A DNA stretch of 64,000 nt from Brassica napus (Eukaryota; Streptophyta; Magnoliopsida; Brassicales; Brassicaceae). The stretch covers positions 3,844,001 to 3,908,000 of the forward strand of contig NC_063435.1 of assembly GCF_020379485.1 (NCBI RefSeq), in the 5' to 3' direction. Below, piece by piece: positions 11,556-26,371 of this stretch. Within the stretch, counting starts at the first letter, position 1. Each line of letters opens with the position of its first letter. The notes beneath the pieces are model-generated. The model made no database searches and was not told where the DNA came from. It worked only from the letters and a program-made list of their open reading frames with translations. The position numbers and the translations under genes were made by a program.

Positions 11556-12603
11556 CTAGGTTAAGATCCGCGCTTTGCGCGGAATGAATATTATATATAA
11601 ATTATTTTTAAGTATTATATTTTTTTACATATTAGGAAATAATAAATATATATTGAATAATTAAAAATTTAGTAACTATTATGTATATAATTAAATTGAT
11701 ACAAATACTTAAATAAATTTTATTTATCCCGAAAAACACTTTTTTCTATTTTATATGTTATAAAATTAAGTTTAAATGATATTAACATAGATATATAGTA
11801 TATTTTTAATATTGACATCTATTAAAAAATATTATATACTCATATTATTTTTGATCGTTTATATTTTTTTATAACAAAAATTTTAAATCAATGATAACAA
11901 TAAAAAATTTATGGGATGTTTATTAGTTTTAGTAATTTATAATTTTAAAAACATTCAATGCAAAGTTTAAAATCTAAATATTAAGTTGTCAATAATTGTT
12001 TAAAATTTTTATCAAAAAATTTCAAAGCAATTTTCGATATTAAAATATTTTTGTATTTTATATGGTATATAATTTATTTTTAAAAAATATTAATATGCAT
12101 ATATATAATATTTATTAAATGAGACTTCATACTTATGTAATTTTGTAATCATTTATATCTTGTTATAACATAAATTTTAAACCATAGATCACAAAAATTT
12201 CAGTGTGAGATTTTTAACAACTTTAGTCATTTATATTAGTTTTTTAAAATTTAAAATATAACGTGTACGAAATAATCTAAATTTTTATTATATAGTTAAT
12301 GTGGTTGTTTAATTTATTTTAAAATGAATTAAAAATGATAGAGAATATACTGATTTATATCAAATCTTTATTATTCAAAATTATTAATTGCCATATATAC
12401 TTTAGTCACATTAAGTAATTATGTGATTTTTATTTAAGGAAACAATGAAGAACATATATGATTAATTTATGGTTAGTTTAATAAAAAGCTTATTATATAT
12501 TTATATGGACCAACTATTTTTCTAAGGATTTTAAGAATGATTGTGGTGATGACATGTGGCTACAAAAATATGTTGTAATGTTTTTCCTTTAATATATAGG
12601 GGA
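11556..12603 (-). mobile_element. Non-autonomous Helitron, minus orientation
   Basis: Read on the minus strand it begins A|TCCCCTATATATTAAAGG (TC at 12603-12602) and ends with a hairpin (TCCGCGC / GCGCGGA), a short spacer and CTAG at 11559-11556, followed by T. These are the canonical TC..CTRR ends inserted between A and T. It is 1048 bp, AT-rich and has no ORF. It belongs to the same family as 46209-47208: internal blocks such as the one reading GTTATAACAAGATA-like occur in both in opposite orientation. Confidence 0.75.
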
Positions 12604-15600
12604 TATTATGAAATGAAGTCAGTAATTTATTGAAATATAAACACAAATGTTGGAGTGGGTTTTTGGGTTTTAGTTTTTGGGTTTAAAAATATCAGTTTCA
12701 TTCGGGTATTTATAAATTTTAGTTCGGATTATGTTTGAATTTTTTTAGGTTCAGTTTGGATCCGAACAACTCGTTTAAATTATTTAAAAAAAATTTAAAG
12801 TCATGTATCTTAAAAATTACAAAATCTATAAAATAAAATATTATATTACATAGAATTTTGAATTTTTTTATAAAATATTAGGTCTAATCTTCCAGATATC
12901 TTTTTAAAAAAAATTCTTTAAAATTATTTAATAGATCAAATAACTGACTAACATATTCAAATGATTTTTGTAAAAACAACAAATAATTATAATTTATTTT
13001 TGTAGGTTCAGATAATACAAAATAGTTTCAATCAATATCAAATCAAATAAACTAATGGATTATTTTATTTATATTTTATAAAAAAAATGGGATTCATTTA
13101 AATTTAAATAAACTTGCATGTTAAACTAAAAATATATATAAATAAAATGTAACAAATTGAAATCAAATAAATTTTATAAAAATATACTTTATCATACAGT
13201 TAATCAAACAAATTGCATATATTTTATCAAAAATACATAACAAAAAGAGTTGAAAGAATTAAAATTAAATAAAAAATATTTTATACATATGTTATTATAT
13301 AGAATATTGAAATTAACTATATTGTACAATAAATATAATAACAAAAATAGTTATGATAATAGAATTTATATTATCTGAAGATAAATGTTTGACACTAATT
13401 ATAAATAACAAATTTAAATTTCTTATAATATGAAACAAATGATTAGAAAGAAAAATTGCATAGAAAAATTATAATGATTTTTTAACAATTATAGCAATAT
13501 AAATATAATGATTTGTTATTTATATTAAGCCGCATAATAAATATTATTTATTTAGAATATCTCTTAACATTTAACACTAATTAACAACATTCAGTTAATT
13601 TATAAAATTGATTTAATCAATTTAGAATAATTCTGCTTTAAAGTTGTCGCATAGATCAATAATAGATCATGATCTAATCTATATTTAAAGGCTTTAAAGT
13701 TGTGTTGTAGTTTCCTATCTTGTAAAGGAAAGAATAGATCAATAGAATAAAAGGTCAATGACGTACGCATATGACTCTCTTTGCGCATCTCAGGTGTGGC
13801 TCAGCGATAACGGTAGATAACCTGTGATGGAAGCCAGCTGACCGGAGCTGGAATATTCCTTTCAAGGACAGCCACGTGGAGTTTATATATTTCAACTTCG
13901 ACGGTGTGATATTCCGTAAAAGTATACACCGTGTAATGATGCTTACACGCAGTAAAACGTCACATTTGCTTTTTATTCATTGTCCAATTAGATAAAGTAG
14001 TCAAACTTTATATCAACGTAGTACTAATTAACAAATATAACTCTCTTTCTCTCTCTTTTCTGAAATGGGTTTTCAAGTAACAAATGTGATTCTCAACTAA
14101 CTAGCAAATCTTTTAAAACTATAAGAAGTCAAACTGCGTTGATGTCGATATATAACATGATTAAGAGAAACAACATGGCTGTGAATGTGTGATTACATTC
14201 TTGGGTTCACTTAGGAACCACCGATTCGCGGCATGGTGTAACCACCACGCACATCCATCGATCACGTTACTCCAGTGATCAGAAACAACTCCACCGGCAA
14301 ACTAACGACATTACTGGTAATGGTATTTCAGAGATTCGACAGTGAGAAGCTCCTTATGCAGGCCTCTTATTTCAAAAATACATGTCTCATTAATCATTAT
14401 GCAACTATAGATGAGACTATTCTAACTAGAATATAAAAAATGTTGATAGAATGATAGTTACTTTTGTTTCATCTGTTTTGGGAAAAGTTAGAGGACGCAA
14501 CTTGGTTTAAAACCTAATCAGGGACCATTTTAGGTTTCTAACAGTCCTATGTTTGCACAATTCTAAACCATGGGTCGTTTTGTAACAACACAACCTTTAC
14601 GTTCAGTGAAAAATAAATCTCTTAGAAGCAAGACGCATTTTTTGTCATAAACTTGACATCTCTTCAAAGACAATGTTTGGATCATTTTCGAGCAATTTAA
14701 AAATATGCATATTGATAGAATGAGGTCAGATTTAGAACCGTTGTTGTCGGTAGACTTTGAAGGTGTTTGCCTATAAAATAGAAGAGTTGGTTAGTGAAAG
14801 GTGGAAGAACACACAATATCTCCATGTTAATGTGTTAACAAAACATTGATGTTGATTGAGAGCGTATATGAAGAACAGTTTGTACGTCTCAAAGATTATG
14901 GTGTTGAAACGCTCGAGTCAAATCCTAATTCTTATGTGAAAGTTGATATTGTCATAAATGAGGAAGTCTAGTTTTGTGTAGGTGTTCTACATTTAGTTCG
15001 ACAATATAGAAATTCAGGAAAATCGACATGTGCGCAACTTATAGGAGTCGGTGGCTGCTTTTAAGATATAAATGAAAGGCTCGCTAGTTGTTTGTTTCTC
15101 TATGACATATTGAATTATTGGACGTGGTTTATGAAGAAGGTGAATGCTAGTTTGGGATTAGAAAGACAGTGATGGGGGATATATATATAGAAGGATCAAG
15201 GAGATCATAAACATTATTGTTAATATTGTATATTTATTATATAAGATACTCATATATATTTGTATCTATCTAGTTTAGGAAACATCTATAGTATAAATAT
15301 ATATGTAACTCTAACCATTATTCTTATGAGAGTCAATACAATATTCTTCCATCTCTTACTCTCATCATTCTCTACAATATATTGTTTCACATCGTCAAAA
15401 AATTGGTGAATGAATATATTTGTACTTATGTTGGATTGTCGAATGGTTGCATATATGATTATGGTTCCACTGCTGATAGGAGCTATTGGATTAGAGTCAC
15501 CAGAGATTGGACAAAAAATGTTTGCCAGACAGATATATATGAGAAGCTTGAAAGTTTAAGCATGAAATAACTAATCAAACTACATGTATAGAAGCTCGCA

Positions 15601-16519
15601 CTCTGAGCTGCGATGATGCATACCATGGAGAGAATCTAGACAAGATGTTCAACGATGATTCAAGTGTCGTCGACGTCATCGTGAAGACAAACCCGAATAG
15701 TTGGTGTATAGCTTTCTACAGTACTAAGAAGAATTGTTAAGATGTTGAAAATAATGATCAATAATGAACGCAAAAGATAAGTCATACTCATTCGCACAAA
15801 GATATATGTACACTAATATGATTGAATTTTTTGTCTGAGAAAACATGAAAAAGCTTCATAGCACGTGGTTCATAAAAGCAGAAACAACATGTATATAGTA
15901 GATATTGAAAGATGTTCTTCCCGTGTGGGTTTGAATAAGTAGACTAGTAACGTGAAATGATATATATTCCTTGTAAGCGCATATGGTGTGATGTCTGTGA
16001 TGTAATTCTTAACAAAAAAAACTTCATGTTAAAAATCTAAGACACTGATTTTACACAACTACATGTGGAAGAGGAGAAATGTTACGAGGTTAAATTTTTC
16101 AACATCACAATAGGGTTTTCAGTTATTTTGATATTAAATTGATGCTGTTTTTAGAATCTTAAATTTGGTGTGCTAGGTTTAATATAAATTTTCTTGGATG
16201 CTTTATTAAATAACTGCATCCTTAAAAGTAAATATAATATTTGAACAAAAAAATAAAAGTATAAATATAATATATTTGTTTTCAGTTACCAATTATACAT
16301 TTTCTTAGCGTAAATAGCAAAATTAACCACTATAAAAGAACGAAAGCGAAAACTTTCAAAACGAAAACAAAAAAAAATTGGCGCGATCTCGAAAACAAGG
16401 AAACGTTTCTGATTGGCTAAAAATGCAAGCACGAGGATCGCTATCGAATTTATCCTCAACCGTCGATAAGACTAAATCTAACGGACATAAACCTCCCCCT
16501 TTCCTCTCTCCCTCTCACC
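12604..16519. other. Long AT-rich gap upstream of H2A.W
   Basis: I recognise no gene. At 12604-13790 the sequence is very AT-rich and transposon-like. At 15382-15750 two plus-strand reading pieces (a 62-codon frame, then a frame ending NPNSWCIAFYSTKKNC) look mildly coding but match no family I know. The rest holds nothing I can name. Confidence 0.35.
15218..15376 (+). repeat. Possible solo LTR of a copia-type element
   Basis: The segment starts TGTTAATATTG and ends CATTCTCTACA. It contains a TATA-like run (TATAAATATATATG) and a CAATACAATATTCTTCC block typical of Brassicaceae copia LTR 3' portions. The flanking 5-mers (ATTAT and ATATA) do not match, so the target duplication test fails. Tentative. 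Confidence 0.28.
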
Positions 16520-16527
16520 TATAAAAA
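16520..16527 (+). promoter_or_regulatory. TATA box of H2A.W
   Basis: TATAAAAA about 95 bp upstream of the ATG, preceded by a CT-rich stretch. A reverse CCAAT (GATTGG, about 16411) lies further upstream. Confidence 0.6.
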
Positions 16528-16591
16528 CCACAAGGGAGGGGACGGATACTACACATCACAAATCTCATAACCTCTTTACATTGCATTATAA

Positions 16592-17154
<563 letters not shown>

Positions 17155-17887
17155 TTGATACTTTCGTTTGTATGCGTTTTGTTGAGTTTCGTGAATGCAT
17201 ATGTAGAAATTTCTAGTTTTTTTTTTTTTTTAATTATGTAATTTGGGTTTGATTCCTCCTCAGATCCATTGTTCTAAGTTATAATTTATAAAATCTTGCA
17301 AATCTCTGCCTATAATCTATCGCAAATCGTTTATTGTACACTTTAATTAAGTTTAGAAAACATTTCAATCTTAAAAAAGAAAATATCAAATGTTCCCATA
17401 TAATTCCCATTTTCATATTTATCTGTTAGGTTTAGATCATTTGTATTGCGTAGAACAGTTAAAGGACTTGGTTCCTATCTAGATGAGAACTGCACTTCAT
17501 GTGTGTGAAAGAGCAGCCGCGGTAAGTGTAAACACCTCTGCAACTCTCGATACTAATGAACTTGTTTTGAAGATGCTTGTAATGTTTGTGATGGTTATCT
17601 TCTGCATATTCTTCAATGAAAAATTGGGGTTGTACTGTACAACTTGTACACAAACAATTCAAGTGCATACATTCGATTCGAACAACACGTTTTACTACTT
17701 TTATAGTCACATACACACGTCTTAAGTTGATTTTGTCTGTCCTTTGTAACATCAGAGTTGAATATTCTCAACCTACATCAGAATTAAATCTCGAGTTTTC
17801 AACTGATCTGAAACTTAAAATCTGTGCCATAATAACTCAGGAAACTACATTCACTCTTTCGAATTGCAATGATTTTGGTGAAGAGTC
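17155..17887. other. Spacer between convergent H2A.W and RRM genes
   Basis: Contains the 3' flanks of both genes. Overlapping short frames on both strands (17459-17891) carry no recognisable motif. Nothing else seen. Confidence 0.4.
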
Positions 17888-18664
17888 TTAACTAGTCTTG
17901 TAATGACTGTGTGTGTTCTCATCAAGCTTTGTTGTTGGTGCTTCTACGTCCTTGGCAGCCTCTACAAATATCAATCTGCCATCAACAATCTGAAAACAAA
18001 TAACCAAATGCAAATCTCAGTCCCAATTATCTGAAAGATATGAAATTTTAGGAAACTCCCCTCCCTTTCACCGGCTTTAAATAGCCAGATTAGTTACACA
18101 AAGTATTGAGATATCTTATCTACACAATCTCATATCTACGGTAATATCTCAACCGAGTTGTTACACATAATATTCCTATTCTATCAAGATATACACCAAT
18201 CCTGGAAACATTCCCTGAATTGATTTTTCTGTTTGAAGAGTTTCATATCAAAAAACATTTAGTCAAGAATTAGATCGTCACCTTGCCATCCAAAGCTTTC
18301 ATGGCCTTTTGTGCATCATCCTCAGACTCAAAAGTCACAAAGCCGAAACCTTTAGGTCTCTGTGTTTGCGAATCCTTAATAAGACGAGCTATCATAATAA
18401 ACACACACACAGACAACAGAATCAGCTTAGACACATAGTCGGAGACTGAGACATTAGAAGTTAATACCTTCTTTAATCTGACCAAAGGGTGAAAATAGCT
18501 GCCTTAGCGATTGATCTGTTGTGTAACCAGAGAGTCCTTTGGCAACAGAACATATTGAAATGACAAAAACTGAGAAACAGAAAAATAAAAATGCAGAATC
18601 TGAGGATGAGAAAGGAATTTATCATACTGCTGACGAAGAGCTGTGTTGTGAACCTCTTAGCCAT
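17888..18664 (-). CDS. Small single-RRM RNA-binding protein
   Basis: Four exons on the minus strand: 18628-18664, 18468-18536, 18282-18388 and 17888-17989 (phases close exactly), giving 104 residues. The protein is little more than one RRM: RNP2 as LFVSRL (9-14), the segment LSGYTTDQSLRQLFSPFGQI, and RNP1 as KGFGFVTF, followed by DDAQKAMKALDGKIVDGRLI and a short polar tail ending HYKTS. The start MAKRFTTQ is tight against RNP2. Such mini-RRM proteins are thought to bind mRNA, but the target is unknown. Neighbours point to At5g59860. The gene shares its upstream region with the ribosomal protein gene on the other strand, 640 bp away. Confidence 0.88.
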
Positions 18665-18930
18665 CGTTATTGCACAGGAAGATTCTTGAATTCGATACAA
18701 AGAAGTGAAACCTCCTGATGCGAGCTTAAGCTACTATGAAACGGCGTCGTTTCGGGGAAGGACGACTTTCGCTGTAGGAGTGTAGGGTTTTCTCTGTTAA
18801 CATTTGATTTTGTGGTTTAGGTATTTTATGTTTGGTTCGGTTTAATTCTTTTTTCGGTTATGTCAATCTTAACCGTTAATTGAAACTTGAATCCACACAA
18901 TTGAGAAAAACCACAAACGAGATTTTACAA

Positions 18931-19034
18931 TAGGCCCAGTAAGGTCCAATTGTTATATCGTTAGGCCCATTAAATTAAACCTAGATCCCTTAACCTTTAA
19001 AGAAGAGTCTCAAAGGCGCCGTCAAAAACCCTAA
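18931..19034. promoter_or_regulatory. Shared divergent promoter: site II motifs and telo-box
   Basis: Between the RRM gene (minus) and S15a (plus) lie TAGGCCCAGT (18931-18940) and TTAGGCCCAT (18961-18970), both site II elements, and AAACCCTAA (19026-19034), a telo-box. This combination is typical of plant ribosomal-protein promoters and ties expression to cell proliferation via TCP and telo-box factors. A 5' UTR intron in S15a (about 19116-19253) is possible but not proven. Confidence 0.7.
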
Positions 19035-19303
19035 TTCACAGATCAAATTTACTCCTCTCGTGTCTTCGTCGTTAGCTAGCTGGAGAGGTTTGTGCGGCTG
19101 CCATTTCGATTCCAAGGTTAGCAAAATCTCCATAGCATCGTACTGTATACTCCTCTCGCTTCTCGAATCTACTTCCATGTTAATTAGAGCTCGATTTACA
19201 ATAGCATACTGAAAGTATTGAAGCAAGATCTTTGTCTACGTCGTTTACATTAGGTTGTTGTATTAAAGTTTAGATTTGTTATTTGGTTGCGGAGCTCTGA
19301 AGA

Positions 19304-19858
<555 letters not shown>

Positions 19859-20369
19859 AGAAGCAAGAGACTCTTCTTTGTCCCGAGTATACTTTGCTTC
19901 TCCTTTTGGTGAGACGAGGAATTCGAATTGAGCTCAAAGGTCAAAGAGGGTAGTAGAGTTTTTGATGTTTGGTTTCTTAGTTAATATGCCATTTTGTTTG
20001 TTTTGCGCAAAAGACTCGCAAATGTAGACAGTAAGAAGTGCTTATTTTCAGACATTTTTTTATCTTCACTTCATGAGACATGTGTGCTGTCTTGTTTCGA
20101 TGGTTCAAGCATCGTATAATCAATTTTCTAAATAAATTTTGATTCGCTATATTGTACGATTACCATTCTCTTAATTTAAATAAAAGTATATTATTTTGTT
20201 TCGACCAAAAAAAATAAAAGAGTACATTTATTTCGTTTATTATCAAGATCTTCCATATTTTCATACATAAAATTATTTTCAAACTCGTATTATATATCAT
20301 GCGTCTACCACAAACGTAATATTTATGGGTATATATATGATGTCCATGAGGATGTTCTTGAAAACATGT
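19859..20369. other. S15a 3' flank and GASA10 3' flank
   Basis: 3' UTR region and AT-rich spacer between convergent genes. No further feature supported. Confidence 0.4.
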
Positions 20370-20738
20370 TCAAGGACATTTGGGTTGGCCTTTGGAGTTC
20401 TTCATATCACGGTAACAAGGACATTCATCTTTGTTTCCATAAGTGCCCGAGGGAACACAATAGTTACACTTCTCGCAACATATATTGCAGTACTTGAGAC
20501 ACCGATCTTTTCTTCCTGCCTTTGAACATCTCGCATTGCATTTTCCGTCACATGGTGCTAGTGTATGTATCAGTCCAAATACATATTTAAGAAGTTGTAA
20601 CTAGCGAGATTAGAAAATATAATTCTTAAATAAGTAAATGAATTATGCATACTTACAGGCTTCTGAAAGCATGAACAAAGAAGATGAGAGGATTAGAGAG
20701 ATAATGACGAATGACACAACAGCTCGTTTCATCTTCAT
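20370..20738 (-). CDS. GASA10: GASA/Snakin gibberellin-regulated peptide
   Basis: Two exons on the minus strand, 20657-20738 and 20370-20557, giving 89 residues. Residues 1-27 are a hydrophobic secretion signal ([18 protein letters not shown]). The mature part carries the full 12-cysteine GASA pattern: C..GKC..RC, then [16 protein letters not shown], and ECPCYRDM ending KCP. GASA peptides are secreted, disulfide-rich and respond to gibberellin and other hormones. Position between S15a and the Rab gene matches At5g59845 (GASA10), and the length agrees. The intron falls just before the first conserved cysteine, as in many GASA genes. The single-base phase (T|CA) restores a serine at the junction. 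Start at 20738 rather than the second ATG two codons on is a choice of convenience. Confidence 0.92.
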
Positions 20739-21168
20739 TCTTAGCGAGGTTGAAGTTATTCTAATCTGATTTGATGAGGTTTGTTACTTTTGGAAGATGA
20801 AGACAAAAGCTCAAGAGTTTCCGCACAATGCAAAAGAAGTGATGGTTTGGGATGAGCAAAGTAAGTTATATATGGTGTAACAACCTTGGAGTAGGTGAAA
20901 CGCTTCTTATGGATTTTGTGTATTTGTTTGGTTAGAGAAATAGAAATTATGTTATATTCTTTTCTATAAAATCATATTAGTATTTCTCTTGTTATGATGA
21001 AATTAGATATACAATACATCAAAGATTATTATTTTGCTTAAAAGGAGAAATACGGAGACACAATGTCGTTCACGTTGAGCGACCATCGCGTTAAAGCTAT
21101 AACAAGAGTGATACACGTAAGCGGAACCTAGAGGCAGGGGGAACTTCTAGAGATTTCTTCCTTCAAAG
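20739..21168. other. GASA10 promoter region
   Basis: AT-rich upstream region. A TATA-like TATATAACTT (minus strand, about 20863-20872) fits a start site near 20830. No other feature. Confidence 0.4.
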
Positions 21169-21456
21169 TTGTTGTTTGACGCAATGCATGCATCTATTAG
21201 TGACAGCCCCAAGCCCACTCCAAAACCACATCAAGTATGGAGGCCCAAGAACGAGATTAAACAAAACGACGCTGCAGCATTAGTCTCTGCCACAAGCCGT
21301 ACCTGCAAAGAAGACAAAGAAGACATTAAAGCTCCTAATGCTAAATGTCTGAAGGCGGCGTCCGTAAAAGCAATCACAAGCTCACAGACAGCTCATGTGA
21401 TTGCAACGGCTAATAGATTCCAAGTTCTATGTGATGAGCTGGCAGAGACATCTTAA
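21169..21456 (+). pseudogene. Fragment resembling the C-terminal part of a LINE ORF1/gag-like protein
   Basis: A 95-codon frame with PKPHQVWRPKNEI and, at its end, ATANRFQVLCDELAE. The pairing of a VWRPK-type motif with a closing NRFxVL motif recalls the C-terminal tails of zinc-knuckle proteins of plant non-LTR elements. No zinc knuckle, reverse transcriptase or poly(A) tail is present, so at most it is a short relic. It could also be a chance frame. Confidence 0.35.
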
Positions 21457-21715
21457 ACCCTAGTAGAATTCTCTATTTAAGCATTTGTAATAACAAGAAC
21501 AATGTAAGAGAGTTTATGAAATAAGAAAGTTATACCTCTTCACCTCTGTTAAGCCTCTGCTTTCAGCATCTATACTATCTCAAAACCATTTTTTTCTTCT
21601 TTAAAAAAAATAATTTTGGTGTGATCCCAAATGCTTTTTAGATCTAAAGACTAATCATAAAAAACCCATAAAAATCTAACTTTTTTTACTACTTAAAACG
21701 TTTATGGGTGACCAA

Positions 21716-21772
21716 GGGAAATCAAACCCATGACGGAAGGTCCATGAACCCCTTGGCCTAGTCCACTAGATC
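21716..21772 (-). repeat. tRNA-derived SINE-like sequence
   Basis: On the minus strand, GATCTAGTGGACTAGGCC (A-box like) is followed about 26 bp later by GGGTTTGATTTCCC (B-box like). The spacing and motifs are those of a Pol III internal promoter as in tRNA-derived SINEs. The element ends were not found. Confidence 0.4.
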
Positions 21773-22755
21773 AAGATCACTTGGTTAACCAAAATTCTAG
21801 GTGTGCTTAGCAATAAGATCAAGAGTAATAACTTAGCTGATAGACCACCCATTTAAACACTATTTGTAACGAAGTGTGTTTCTGTCACGACATTTGTTAA
21901 ACTAGATCTCATCCGTACAAGAATCTAGTCAAACCAATATATAGGCTAACAAATGGGATGGATTCAACTTCATTATTCTCGGGACCATTAGCAATATGTT
22001 CAGTGTGCATTACATTGGTATGCAAAACTTAGATTATTATAAGCATCACTTATATTTTTGTTTTAATTTATTTCTTCCTGATGAAATTTCAGTAATCTAT
22101 GGTATATCCACCTTTTCAATTATGAGGCATACGCATACCACATTTTTCTTCACTTCCGCTATTTATATCTTCTCTCTAGTAATTCAGATGCGTGTGCAAT
22201 GTGTATTATGCACTAATGTACACATACATACATTTATTCTACAAAAGAAATCAGTAAAAATATTTAAGTTCACAAAATTCACCGTAAAGCTTTGCTTATT
22301 TAACCCATCAAGTCATTGTAATTCTAGAAATATGTTGTAGTGGAATTTGGTTGGCAAAAGAGTAGCTTATAAGCATATATCTCTATACCTCACCCAAGTT
22401 GCCTCATATTTTGTATTTACAAGCTTATAAAAAAGGCCCATTCATGCTTTCTGGGCCAGACTACGCTATCTCTCCCTCTCTTCGCGGTTTCAGATGCTAA
22501 CTTACGCCGGAGGTAAAATATCGAAGAAGAAGGGCGTAGTATAATAAAGAAGCAGAAGTTAAATCAGAACAAGCGTATTTTAGCCTTCCACCATTTCAAA
22601 ACACTCTCTCTCTCGTTCGTTCTTCTGTGCTCATCATCACTATCACCACGCTCTCGTCTCTGCATCATATCATCTGGTACGCCATTCATCGTGATCATCT
22701 CCGTTCTCCATCGATCTCTTAGTCTATTCGGTTTCTGATCTCCATTGTAGATTCG
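21773..22755. other. Promoter and 5' UTR region of the Rab gene
   Basis: The last 350 bp contain AGGCCCATTC and CTGGGCCAG site II-like motifs (22433-22460) and a CT-rich leader (22600-22750). A frame at 21996-22340 has no recognisable content. Confidence 0.4.
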
Positions 22756-24554
<1,799 letters not shown>

Positions 24555-24839
24555 AGAGGTCCCAAGTTGAAGTGGAGTGGAAAAGAAACTAATTTGTCAT
24601 GAGGGTAGTGAATCTTCTCAAATTGATTTGATATCAGATTCTGTGGCTAGATTGCTAAACTCTTGCTCATAACTCAAAATCATTTCTTAGCTTTTGCTTT
24701 CTCTGTTACATCATCAGTTCTTAAAGCTTAATAAAGGTTCTCTATATACACAATCAAAGCAAAAAAGAGAGAGAAGTTTATACATTATAAGATCCAGTAA
24801 AAGTTTAGAATTCTCCACATTAATATAATATTTATACAT

Positions 24840-26371
24840 TCAGAAGCAACGCTCTTCTTTGCCATAGATACGCTGAAGTTCCCTGGTTGCTGCTTGGAAT
24901 GATTCTGATCCAAAACAAAAACAGTTCAGGAAGTTGAAAGACAACACAAATCAATGAAGAGGAAGAAGATTTGGTTGGACCTTTCCATATGCGAAATGCT
25001 TTCTGGTTGATAGGAGAGCCAAAAACAGTCTGAACAACATCAAACAACATAGTCTCTGGAGTGTTCCTAAGTTCCTGAACTATCTGATAAATAGTCTTCC
25101 CGTTCTCAAAGTAAATATGATTGTTTGGATGCTTTGTTTTACATCCCGCGTGTCTCTCAAATGCATACGCATTAAGCACCTTCGATGATAACCAAATCAT
25201 TAATCAGTCACGGTTCCTCAACAAAACAGAGCTTTATTATGTTGACGACTCACCTTTGTATAATCACAAGCTTGACACCCACATAGATAGCCTGATCCTT
25301 TGATGACTCCTCGAAGCTCCTGAGTTTTAGATTGTTAACAATACGGCAAAGCTTTAAAATAAGTTGAGATGTAGACATTAAAGCGTGTTTTACCTCACGA
25401 GAGAGAGCCACGTACTTCACAGGAACGCCATCGAGCATACCAGTTGATATCAAGCTTCTTACGTTTGAAGGAAAGCTCGTAGAAGCTTCCTTCTTTGACG
25501 TCTTACTCTTCGGAAGAGACTCCAAACTCTGTTTACCCACTTGCGGTTGCTCACTCACAACTTCGCTGCTCGTCTGTACAGTTTCTTGTCCGTAAACCAT
25601 ATCCGGATCTTGAACATAAGACTGATAGTTCCCAGAGCCAACACCGTTAAGCTCTTCACCAAACGTGATCCCATGAGCGTCCTCATCATTACCATAAGGA
25701 TGACCACCCTCCATGGCGAAATTCACAAAGCTACTACTACTACTACTCTCGTTCTCCCTCCCACCACAAGCTCTAATCGAAGACGACTCCATCTTCCTAC
25801 CGTCTATCAAACCACCATGTGCAGTAGCACTCATCGTCTCCTTGACACGACTAACTTGAAGCTTTCTACTTCCTCCATCACCACCACCAAAACAGCTTCC
25901 AGCAACCTCAACGCCGTTAGATATAGACAACTCCACAGATCTGTCTTCCATATAGCTCTTGGGCTCTGTTCTGCTATCTCTGTCCCCAAACAAAAGGGGT
26001 CTAGGCATCTCAGTGCCGAGAAGCCTATCCATGAACTGGTTCGAGACGGATTGAAACACGGATGATGTTTCCCATAGAGGAAGACCTAGACCTACTACGT
26101 TTGATTTCCCTGGATCTTGGGAAACAGCTTGCTTCTTGTTTGGGAAGGTCTCAGAGCGAGAAGAGGAGTCGTTAAACCAAGGGTAAGGACGCTTTGCATC
26201 TTCTCTTGGTGGATGGTGATGAACATACACAGAGTCTTCATCCTCGTTTGCATTATCAGTGTTCTTGAGAACCCAGAAGCCTTTGCTTTCATATGACTGA
26301 AGAAAACAAAATCAAAAAGTGAATGCATTTCGAATGGGTGAAGAGTAAACCCTAATGCAAAGACTTACCAT
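24840..26371 (-). CDS. Nuclear protein with a TDBD (Jas/TPL-binding-type) domain
   Basis: Five coding exons on the minus strand: 26369-26371 (ATG only), 25394-26296, 25254-25319, 24981-25179 and 24840-24904; 411 residues. The long second exon encodes a low-complexity region rich in Ser, Gly and Glu, with a SSSSSS run. The C-terminal third is the conserved part: GMLDGVPVKYVALSRE, LRGVIKGSGYLCGCQACDY, then RHAGCKTKHPNNHIYF and GKTIYQIVQELR. These are the features of the TDBD (Jas-like) domain shared by plant ninja-like and PHD-type nuclear proteins; the cysteine/histidine pattern suggests metal binding. Function is not established. Synteny points to At5g59830, annotated as a DNA-binding-like protein. 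The tail ends in GKEERCF. Its 3' end is 285 bp from that of the Rab gene. Confidence 0.87.

Noticed and set aside
25541..26065. Plus-strand open frame of 174 codons
   Set aside because: Antisense shadow of the long second exon of the TDBD gene; no motif of its own.
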